Assembly (NCBI GenBank): GCA_030737835.1
Contig: CM060847.1
Coordinates: forward strand, 6,600,484-6,664,483
DNA from: Acorus gramineus
Taxonomy: Eukaryota; Streptophyta; Magnoliopsida; Acorales; Acoraceae
Direction of reading: 5' to 3'
DNA length: 64,000 nt
The position numbers and the translations under genes are program-made. The notes under the pieces were generated by a model. That model had not been told where the DNA came from and did not search any database. It saw only the letters and a program-made list of their open reading frames with translations. Shown here in pieces: positions 48,510 to 59,287 of this stretch. The number at the start of each line of letters is the position of its first letter. Position 1 is the stretch's first letter.

Positions 48510-49692
48510 AAGGGCGATTTTTAAAACTTTATTTACCATCCTAAATACTTCATTATAAATCCAATTAACCTCGTTAGACAATTTACATATCTCATTAAAA
48601 AAAAAATTACACTTAAATAAAAATAGATTCATTATACTCAAGATAGATCGATATAAATTTTTACTATTTTTAATAAAACAAAAACATGTAGAGTCTGATT
48701 TTAACGCAACGAAAAACTGATAAAAAGATTCAATCAGCGTAGAGATCTCATAAGCTTCTTGAATCCACAAAGAATCCTTGAATCTACAAAGAAGAAAGCC
48801 CTAAAAAGGAGAAAATTCAAAATATTATTAATCAAAAACTGTTAACAATAGATTACAAGTATGCTATTTATACTAATAACATAAAATTAAAAAATTACTA
48901 AAAATAGTAAAATTCAAAAACTAATTTTTCTGATTCTATGAGATCCTCAATGATCATAGGAATTGATAGAAATCAATTCCGATCTGTTATGATTGAGATA
49001 TCACAAATCTAAAACTTACTAAAAATAGTAAAATCGCTAATTTAAAGGCCTAAATGAATTAATTTTAAAAAAATAAGAATTATTAGTTGTAAAACAACTA
49101 ACCTAGAAGATCTCCTCGATATATTTCACCATATAAAATTTCGTGCGATTCCAAGATCGTGACAATTGATTTGTAATTTATCTGATGAATTTCTTTTTGG
49201 TGCTTCCATCTGCATAATCTGTCCCACATCTGATTTTAATTTGTAAAAGTGATAAAGTCAGTCAAACAATTTCCTTGTAAAAACCTTGGGTTGTAACTCT
49301 AAAACCGTAAAAATGGAAGGCAGGAATCCCGTTAATCCCACAGCCGACAGGAGCAGAACGCCACCAATCTTAGATCCCCCACCAAACATATAAAACAAAA
49401 CCCCACCAATCACGTGACACTGCCCCATGTCGACATCCACAACAAGGTCCCCCCTCTCCCCTGTAAACACAACCTCTGACACTGTAAAAAAAAATAAAAA
49501 CAAAGACAGACTGTCCTTACAGTCCATTAATGCAAGCCAGACCCACATTAAAAGAAAAACCATCATTTGATAACAAAACGTTACTAGTATACAAAAATAA
49601 ACATGGATTTACAAGCTGATCTATTCCATGCACATTTTTTGACCAATGACTTCTTTCCCTCCTTTCTTTTCAAAAATTGATCCCTGGATTCA
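48510..49692. other. ERECTA 3' flank
   Basis: AT-rich DNA that probably contains the ERECTA 3' UTR at its right end (about 49560-49692). No exon or RNA gene was identified. Confidence 0.5.
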
Positions 49693-52600
49693 TCACTGGG
49701 AGTTCTGAGATATTACCTCCCCGAATTTCAAGAACAGTTGGGTGTCCGAGGTGCTGAGCGATGACGCATCGCAGTTCACCGAGTTGGGGTGGTTCTTGAG
49801 ATTCGCGTATTCGTTGACGTAGTTCGGGAACACCGTAGTGTTGTTTTGCTGTTGCTGCTGCTGTTGCTGCTGCTTCTGTTCTGGGACCGTTGGGGGTTGC
49901 ACAAGGAAGCTGAGGACTCGGGCAACCTCGTGCATTGTTGGCCGATCGGATGGCTGTCTCTTGCTGCAGAGGAGGGCAAGCTGGAAGACTTTCTTGACCG
50001 CGCTGAGATCCGCACATGTTGCTGTGATCTCGGAGTCGACGGTCTCCATTACGGAATTGTTGGCTGCCTTGGAGAGCATCTGAAAAGCCAATTTTAGAGT
50101 TAAAACATGGAGAGTAGAATAACAACACATTAGTTATGAAAAAAAAATAATGCCCCGTTTCGAACCAATTGTCAGACAGATTTTACATTTGCAAAATAAG
50201 TTTTTAGTCGATTGGTTCCAGATGCGCATTTTCTTCAGCTTTTGTTTTCAAACTTTGATCTTGGTGTTCTAAAGGTCAACAAGTTGAGAGTAGCTTTGTT
50301 AGAATCAACTTTTTTTGAAAATTGATTCCAAGCAAGGCCCAAGTCAGGGAAATGAAAAATGGGTCCTTACCAGCTGGTGGAGATTGGACTCGTCATCAAC
50401 CGCTTTCTTCCCCGTTAGGAGTTCAAGTAGTACAATGCCATAGCTATAGACATCAGACTTCTCGTTGAGGCGGGAGGTGCGAGCATACTCGGGGTCGATG
50501 TAGCCGATGGTGCCTACCACGTATGTGGATGTGTGGGCCTTGGAGACGCAAATGCTCCTGGCAATGCCGAAGTCGGTGAGGTGGGCCTCCATGTCTTTGT
50601 CTAACAGTATGTTGGATGATTTCACATCCCGGTGGATGATTCTCGGGCTACAGTCATGGTGTAGATAGGCAAGACCTTGTGCTGCTCCTAGGGCGATTCG
50701 CAATCGAGTTTCCCAATCCAGTTTCGTTTTCTTGGAAGGTCCTAAAATAATTGATATTATGAGCATAAGATGTATCACGCATTTCAGAAACATATGGATG
50801 CAAGATTACCATGTAGAACATCCCATAGGCTGCCGTTTTCCATGTAATCATAGAATAGGAGGTTCCCCAATGGGGAAAGCGAGTATCCTTGGAGGCTGAC
50901 CAAATTCCGGTGTTTGATGCTCCCAACTGTTTCTAATTCTGTCTCAAACTCTTTCAGGCTCTGGGGATATTGTGAATATATCCTCTTGATGGCAATTGGT
51001 CTGCAGTTCTTCAGCGTGCATTTGTAAACTGTGCTTGATGCACCATACCCGATTATGTACTTCTCACTCAGGTTTTCGGTCATCCTCATAATGTCCTCAT
51101 AAACATGAAGTGCCATGTTCATGTGGAGAATCACCAACTTCGGTGAGCGGTAGTTTACTGCATTAATGAAAACCCGGAACAAATACCAATTATTCAAATA
51201 AGGAATACCATATGCATACTGACCTTAAACATAAATTACCTCACAATGGTGAATTTTGATGATAACACAAGGGCAAAGGAAAAGAACCAACCTGGTTTGG
51301 TTAAGGCTTTATCTGGATATGGTACTGCTGCTGTGTTGTGAGGTCGGCATGCAGCCACAAAAATCAAGAGAAGCACAATGAGGGACCCTAAAGCAATGCC
51401 CAAGATAGCAGCCTTCGAAATTGAAGCTGGTTATGATAGTAAAAATGCAAAATATATTCACTGATTAGACAAAAAAAAAAAAAAGAATGGCTTCATAGCT
51501 CACCAATGCTTGACAATATGGTCAGCTTGGTGGGAAGTTTTTTTGAAGATGACAATTGATAGTGAAGGCGATGCCTACCTCTTGCAGAAGAATAAGATAA
51601 ATTACAGGATGATCCAACCCAATATCCACAAAGCCCAGGATTTCCTGCGAAACTGCAATGATTGTTCATCGATTAAAATCAGATTGACCAAAATATCTGA
51701 GAAGCCTAAAAGAGCATGTAAGCAGGATTGCCAATATCCTAACAAGTCTAAATTCAACAGAGTTACATGCCTGTCTAGTGGAAACCGTGAAATATTACTG
51801 CTGACTGGAATCGTGCCAACTAGATTGTTGTAGGATACATTTCTATTCAGACGAAGATCAAGTCAGAAAACATGAACTTCTATAATTTTCAAAGCCTTAC
51901 AAATAGAAATACCTAGGAATCGTGAACTTACAGATCAGAGAGACTAAGGCAATTGGCTAATGAGAGGATATTGCCTGAGAGATTGTTATATTCTACTTTC
52001 CTGGACGAATTAGGAACAACAGATCAGAGATGCATTTTTCCCAACACAAGTCTAGGACTCCATGGGCACAAACAAACTATTGCATAAAGATAATATAGAC
52101 GGAAAATAATGATTTATGTTACGATCATGAATACATACAGTGAGACAAGGTTTTGTAGCAAACCAAGTTCTTGAGGGATTGGGCCTGAGAGGTGATTACT
52201 TGACAGATCACTACGATGCACAATTTACAAAAACAGATCACTGTAAAAGCTAAAACTCATGAAGGAACGTGAATGCAGAAATTTCAGTCAGTGTGAGCAC
52301 TCTTACATTTCCAATACACTCCTCAGGTTTCCAAATTCAGATGGAATGTTCCCAGCAAGGCGGTTATCGCTTAAATTCCTATAGGAAAAGTTGAACAACA
52401 TTAACTAAAGCACGGAGAGTATAAGATGGAAAATGCGATTATACGCTTACAATTTTAGAAGATGCTCCAAGTCTCCAACAGAAGAAGGAATGGGACCCTC
52501 AATCTTGTTAACAGAAAGATCACTGATGAAACACATGATAGAAGTTCAGTGACACTGCATAAGAACAAAACTAGACAACTCTTGCTCTTGGTACTTACAG

Positions 52601-55600
52601 AGTATCTAAATTTCCAATGCGAGATAGCTCTATAGGGATCGGACCATTGAGATTGTTTGAGGACAGATTCCTGTAGAGACCAATGACACGATCACTCTGA
52701 CAGCATACTAGGATTTAAAGAATCTGAAAGCAATAAACATTAAATTTGTATTTTGACCTAACAAAAATTATTAAGTTTTCCTTTCGTTATGTTAAAAAAT
52801 ATATGGGACCACTACACGCCTACAGACAAAAAGGGATCTCCCCTTGATCCCTCCCCCTCCATCTTCTCAATTAGGCATTCAGACCTTTAACTCTGCCTAC
52901 TGAAGTGAGACATGTATACTAACCCTCGTGGAGATTTTAATGAAGAAGAATAAATATACAACAAGAAAAATGAACCACAACATGAAGGTACTTCTCTGTG
53001 AACAATGTCCTTGTAACAGTATGAAATTGGAGAATAATTGTAAGGAACTTTTATGAACCCTTATACAAATGAATAACAGCGAAAGCATTCTCAAAATTTG
53101 ATTCGTGCACATGCAAAAGGGGAGGGAGGAAGCAATTATCCAAAACAATGTCCTTTCCTTCCCTGAATTAAAGTTGCAGTTAAGAATACGAAAGGACATG
53201 TACATATTATCTGGTGATGAAACTTCAGAAAATATATATGGATGCAATTATGCAAAGAAGACACCAAATGATATCAATAAGATTCATCCACATGAATGCA
53301 AGAAAATTGAGTAATTCTACATTCATATGGATAGTTAGATCTCACAGGTAAGTCATGCTTTCCAGTTTCTCAAAGGCGCGCGGAACAGTACCATTCAATC
53401 TGTTGCCATATGCATTGCTGCAAAGAATTAAAGGGGTTAAAAACAACTGCACAACGAAAAATGACACATTTCTCCAAACACCAAGGGGAAGATTAAAAGG
53501 CCAAATACTTACAAACTGTTTAGATTCACACATGAACTCAAATTCTCAGGTATTGGCCCTTCCAGATTGTTGTTTGCAACATTTCTGCAAAAACATCCAA
53601 GATGCATTTAGCAAAACAAAGAAACTATCACACATGGGAAAACCTTGATGGAACTTCACAAATGACGTACAGATCAAACAAGTCGGTAAGCTTCCCAAGC
53701 TCAGGTGGAATATGCCCTATGAGCTCATTATCATTCAGTTCCCTGATTAAAATGTGATGCATCAGTAGTGAAGTAAATAAATATAATCCATGTTCAAAGT
53801 CATGGAAAACATTTAAGATACAACTTACAGGTAGTGAAGCTTTGACATATTTCCCAACTCCGGGGGAATGGTTCCAGATAATTTATTACTATGCAAATAT
53901 CTGTAAGACGGAAAACATACACCGATTTCTTGGAACAGAACAAATAGAAACTTAAAATTTGAAAAAAATAGAAACAAAAGAACACATACAGTTTTTCAGT
54001 ATATGTCAGATTGCCAAGAATTGCAGGAATGGGTCCTGTTAGATGATTACTGCTCAGATCCCTACAGTATAAAACGATAGGAATTTCATGCGGTCAATGA
54101 ATGGTTGTAGCATGGCAAAACTCAATTTAATTTTAAATCGATAAATAGGTTTATGTAACAGAGAATCAAACAAATACTTACAGCACTGCAAGGGCTTGCA
54201 TCAAACCAATGACAGATGGGATTGGACCAGAGAATTGATTTGCTTGTAAGGATCTAACACACATTATACAACCAAGTTGCATTATCAGAAAAAGGTCAGA
54301 TTGAAATGAGGTTAAGTAAACATACATAAAGAAATCTATTTGGTTCAACATAAGATAAGATAAAGCCAATTACGAGAAACATACAGTGTGGCGACTTGAA
54401 GAAACCCTATGTTGTATGGTAACTCTCCTGTGAACTTGTTGTAAGATAAATCTCTGTCAGTAAGAATAATAACCACGAGTTAATTAACACCATAATGTAA
54501 TATAAGCCCAAACTAGCATTCGGTGGTGGGTGATGTACATACAAAACCTGGAAACCTGTGCAGTTGCCAATATTCTGAGGAATACTTCCCGTCAAACTGT
54601 TGTTCTTCATATCACTACATAATGATGAGGTGAAATAGGAAACCACATAAATCGGAATGCATGTAATGTGTTCACTGGTAAACATTGCCCTCGGATGCAC
54701 ATAATTGTAAAAGTTAGTTTTAAAGAGGACTTACAAATACCACAAGCCAGTCAACTGGCACATATCAGGAGACAATGTACCCTCCAAGTTGTTCCCCCTC
54801 AAGCCTCTGAATCATAATGCAAAAGCAGAAGTAAATTAAAACTGAAATTTACAAGACAGAAAATGGGCATAGTCTGACAGTGAGTAATGATAACACGATA
54901 AAAACAACATAACACAACAGTTTTTATTACTCACAAGTACTGCAAAACTTCATTCCAGTAAATGAGCCGAGGTATCTCTCCACTGAGTTTATTTTGTGCT
55001 AGATCCCTGAGTATGTATCAACATGTCATAATTTATTTGCCTAAACCCTATATCAAATTCTACTGCCCTTGCAGAAATTTACAAAAGAACCTACAGGACT
55101 TTCAAGTTTGGTATTTGAGAAAGTGTTGAAGGTACAGGTCCTGTCAACTGGTTGTTTTTCAACAATCTGAAAAATAAATGTCATTTAATTAAAACAACAA
55201 TAATGAAAATAAATGTTGTAGAATCATATAAGATCCTTCAAAATAAATAACAACTTACAAGTATTCCAATTGCTTCAGCTTCGAAATTGAAAATGGAATA
55301 TCTCCATAGATATCATTGAAGGACAAATCCCTGTCCAAAATCACCAAGAAATCATGAGAAACAAAACAAATAAGAGCATGTTCGATCACAGCACCCATTA
55401 AAAGCAATAAAAGAGAAGGTTAAATTAAACACAAACTGTAGCTTAGCCACTGCTTAATCCAACAACAGTATAAAACTCCATTGAATAACATTATTAAACA
55501 ATAATAATTCAAAAAAAAATCAGCAAAGACTTACAAGGTTGCCAATGCTGAGCAGTCACCAATCTCGTCCGGAATCTGTCCAGAAAGATGATTCCCCCGC

Positions 55601-56348
55601 AGATCACTGTCCACATGCACCCAGGACATCACCAAAAACAGGCCCAAGTAGAGATTAATCACACCAAATTAGAAGTCGAAGATCATATAAAACGTCACAA
55701 TCACTCAAAAATTACACAATCAGCATAATATCGTGTAAACATACATTGAGATCAAGCCTTTCAGATCTCCAATGGCCAGCGAAATCTCCCCTCCAAGATT
55801 CAAGTTTGAAAGATTACTGTTATTGAAAAAAAAAAAAACACAAACTCATAAACAATAGCGACACCACAAAAAAAATTAAAAAAAAAATCGTAAAAAATTG
55901 TAACTTCTTACAGAGCAGCAACATTGAAGGTCACGTTGTCGCAGATCACACCCCTCCACGAACAGTAGTCCATCGACGAAGAGTTCGTCCACTGATACAA
56001 AACGTTGTCGACGTCCCGAAACGATTTCTTGATCTCCAAAAGCGTAGTCCCTAGAAACAGACGTTGTTCCAAAACACATTCAAATAAACGGATTTCACTA
56101 CATTTCCTGTTTCATTCAACAGAAGCTATCGTTCACCCACATGGAGCGTATATTCACACTATATCAGCTCTACTGTTGCAAATTTAAAGACAAAAACACA
56201 ATACACGACATTTTCAAAGCTCAATAAAAAAAAAAAAAAAAAACACAGATCTCACGCGCTCACCGTCGTTCGAGTCCGCCTCGCTCGACCTCAAGAACAC
56301 GAGACAGATCACAACAGCAGCAACCACTACAACTCCCCGAGACGCCAT
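49693..56348 (-). CDS. ER: ERECTA leucine-rich-repeat receptor kinase
   Basis: 27 exons, 5' to 3': 56348-56264, 56050-55912, 55816-55745, 55606-55535, 55330-55259, 55166-55095, 55006-54935, 54806-54735, 54614-54543, 54453-54385, 54253-54182, 54061-53990, 53900-53829, 53742-53671, 53584-53513, 53417-53346, 52670-52599, 52522-52451, 52378-52307, 52210-52139, 52000-51932, 51842-51771, 51652-51579, 51426-51292, 51157-50810, 50741-50371, 50079-49693. About 990 aa, all in phase. Features: signal peptide ([14 protein letters not shown]), N-cap ([10 protein letters not shown]), about 20 LRRs on exons of 72 bp (two of 69), membrane helix near 583-602 ([20 protein letters not shown]). Kinase: glycine loop [11 protein letters not shown] 657-667, Lys680, HRD 775-777, DFG 795-797. 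ERECTA binds EPF/EPFL peptides and signals through a YODA MAP-kinase pathway in organ growth and stomatal spacing (family knowledge). Oddities: nine consecutive Gln near 932-940, a GC-AG intron after exon 22, and a second possible donor for exon 23. Confidence 0.97.
51653..51770 (-). other. GC-AG intron 22 of ERECTA
   Basis: Exon 22 ends GACAG and the intron starts GCATGT; the acceptor is ATTGCAG|TTTCGC at 51652. Reading through in phase gives [14 protein letters not shown], the expected ERECTA sequence, so the splice is well supported despite the non-standard GC donor. Confidence 0.8.
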
Positions 56349-56539
56349 TTCCAACTCACCGGAGCGCCGGAAACACGAAACCGCGTTAGGGTTTGTACAT
56401 CGAAGGAAGCACGGCCAGAGTCACCGAATCACCCGTTTGAGAACCGACATTGCTGTGGAGAAGAAAAACAAGAGACGCAGATGGGCTCGGATTTCGGTCT
56501 TGAAGCGATGGCGATCGTCCCGTCACGTCCGTTCTGAAC

Positions 56540-56686
56540 ACTCTCTCTCTCCCTCTCTCTTTCTCTCTGTAAATACAAAGCTCATCTCATTCAATCACTC
56601 TTTTAAGAGAGAGAGAGAGAGAGCAGTGTATACTGTACAGTAGTGTTTGCAGGTTGTGTTTTTTTCCCTCTCTCACTCTCTCTCTA
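56540..56686. repeat. CT/GA repeats in the ERECTA leader or promoter
   Basis: (CT)n tracts at 56540-56570 and 56666-56686 and an (AG)n tract at 56606-56623, 190-340 bp before the ERECTA start codon. Such tracts are common in plant 5' UTRs and bind GAGA-type BPC factors; here only the motif is seen. Confidence 0.8.
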
Positions 56687-58390
56687 AACTCGGTTTGTTT
56701 AAATCTCTCGTTCTCTCTCTTACGTCACCGCATCACTGCAGATCTGGAAAGACAAGCAACCGTCGCTTTCACGTGAAAATCCACCGTCTGATCTTCAATC
56801 GACGGAGCTCCACGAGATGGACGGCTGAGATGGGCTGTGGGGACGGACCCATGCACGTACACTTGTCTGCTTTTTTTTTTTTTTTTTCAACCTGTACCAT
56901 TGGATTTTGGGAGGTAAAGTTACCGACCCTCCTCGGGAAGGTGACCCGTCTGACTTGCGTGTGGGGCCCGCGGTGAAAGAAAAAAATGACGACTTGTTGA
57001 CGGCGTTCTGACGCCGTTAGCGTCGCTATCGATCACGCTTTTTCGACGGTTCGGATTATTTTAACGTTTTTTGTGCTGCCTGAGAAGAAGCAGGGCCATC
57101 TTATCCTGGAAGTGCCCAATGAAGCTTTGACACGTGGACAAACCTCGCTTTGTTTCCCTCGCCGGAACAGATTAGCTTTCGTGGGAGAGCCGGATCTGGA
57201 CCGTACGATGTGTTTTTAATGATGGTTTCCCGTCATTTGCAAACGTCCGTTTCATGGTCCGTCTGGTTTAGAAGATCGCGGATCTGGACCGTTAAAGCAG
57301 TGGTTCTTAGAAGATACCATCAGAATCAAGTGACTGAACGGTGAAGGAGAGCGCGTGATGTTTCACGGGTCTTGAAGCGGAAGTGGACGAATGGAGGGTA
57401 TATTTGGCGGAGAAGATTGCGTGGACTGTAATACGAAGTACTAAGTACAGTGAGGGGTGCTTCTATAAATTGGTGTGACAGTGACTCGGGAGGAACTAGC
57501 TTTGTTACGGTTAGAGAGGATTTTTTTTTAGAATGATAGTTCTAGATTTGTTCATTTGATCACTTTTATAAATTTGAGAAGTATTTATTAATTAAATCAA
57601 AATTTGATTCGTAGTTTTTAATAGTTCAAAAGACAATCTTTTATCTCTTGTTAGTCATCTCAGTGAGCTCTATACAAATTAAAGTATATATATATATACT
57701 TTAATTCAATGTTTTGATAGTGAAATAGGTGAAAAATATGATAGAATAATACCAATAAAAAGAAAAAAAAAATGTTAATTTGTAAATAATTAGTAGATGT
57801 GGCTATGTTAAAATGTATAAAAATAAATTGATACTATTATTCTAGGTCACATAAATCTGTGTAATTTCGCTTAATCTATTTCACGGACATAAATGAATTA
57901 CATATTAAATCAATAGTCATCACTTTTTATCTTTTTTTTTCATTTTTTAATTTTTTTATCTATATCTAATTTATATTTGATCCGCGACTTATCTATTATC
58001 AATCAAATAAAAAATAATTTATTAAAAAAAAAAAAACCAAATTAGCTTTGATTTTGATGACTTAGGGTGCGGGTGCATTTGACATCTTAATTTTGAATGA
58101 TTTTAGTTTTTTTTTTAAGTTTAAAACTGTCTTAACTTATATAAAAAGTAATATGTAGATTTTATTAAATAATTATTATGCTTTAAAATCTGTATTTTAT
58201 AAAATAGTTTTCATCGTTTGCGTGATAAAAAAAAATTGTGTATAAAACATAATTAAAAACAGTTTTTTTAATCCTAGTTCTCAACCGCACGCAATGGGAG
58301 CCAAAATGAATTTTTTTTAACCCATGTCCCATCAACTTTGACATGAAAATTTATTAAAAGAACTCTCCGAATTTTTTGGTTGCACACATA
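56687..58390. other. ERECTA upstream region
   Basis: It contains the ERECTA promoter region. A perfect 30-bp AT-rich palindrome (AATTAAAGTATATAT and its complement) lies at 57677-57706. No gene recognised. Confidence 0.5.
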
Positions 58391-59287
58391 TAGGCCTGTC
58401 AATGGATTAGGTCCAGACTCGGACCTGATCCGACCCGAATTCGATTACACATGTAATAACCCGGCCCGATTTGGACCTAACCCGGCGGACCCGAACAAAT
58501 AAACGGGTCGGGTCCGGGTCCACCCCGCCCCGATCCGTTGGATCCGAGGCCCGATTATTTTATTAAAATACGCTCATATATTATCAGACCATTAGTATTA
58601 GTTGATACATAATTTTATTTCTTACCTAACTTATTTTTGTATTCACAGGTTCATAATCATAACAAAGTAACAAACCCATAAATCATAAGTCATAATCATA
58701 ACATTTTTTTCGTTGTGTTGATGAACTTGATTGTTTAATATGTAATAAACTTAGTAATGATTGTCGTCGGTTTGTTTTGGACAATTAACTTATTAGCTTT
58801 TGAATTTGTATAATTAATTAGTTTGTTGATGATTTATGTTTATTATTTAGGTTAATATGTTAGTGTTTATTGTTTTGAATGTTTGTATAATTAGTTATGT
58901 TTATTATTTAGGTTAATATGTTTTTTTATGTTAGTGATTATTGTTTTGGATGTTGTTTAATAATTCATTTACTTCTTTTGAATTGTATAAAATTATACTC
59001 AAACATAGTTTCATTAATAATAATGTTTCATTACAAAAAATTTCAAATAGAATGATAAGGCAAGCAAATACATGAGCTCTTCTTGTTTGTTTTTTTTTTT
59101 GTTTACCAACCATCCGGGTTGGGTCGGACCCGGACCGACCCGGGTCCGGGTATGACGGGTCCGGGTCCGGGTTTACATTTTCCCGGACCCGTCGGGTCCT
59201 GGGTTGGACCTGGACCAGTTAGGTTTGTCACGAGTCGGGTTCGGATCCATTCCGATTCGATCTAGACCTGATCCGTTGACAGACCTA
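58391..59287. mobile_element. hAT-like MITE, copy B
   Basis: About 897 bp. Ends TAGGCCTGTCAATGG and, on the other strand, TAGGTCTGTCAACGG. Flanking 8-mers ACACATAT (58384-58391, overlapping the first T) and CCACATAT (59288-59295) match 7 of 8. The GGGTCCGGGT-rich ends and internal TTAGTGTTTATTGTTTTGAATG match copy A (6032-6878), inverted. No coding frame. Confidence 0.87.

Noticed and set aside
49670..50128. Alternative frames with long Gln, Ser or Leu runs over the last ERECTA exon
   Set aside because: They are shifted translations of the CAG repeat; the ERECTA frame alone carries conserved kinase sequence.
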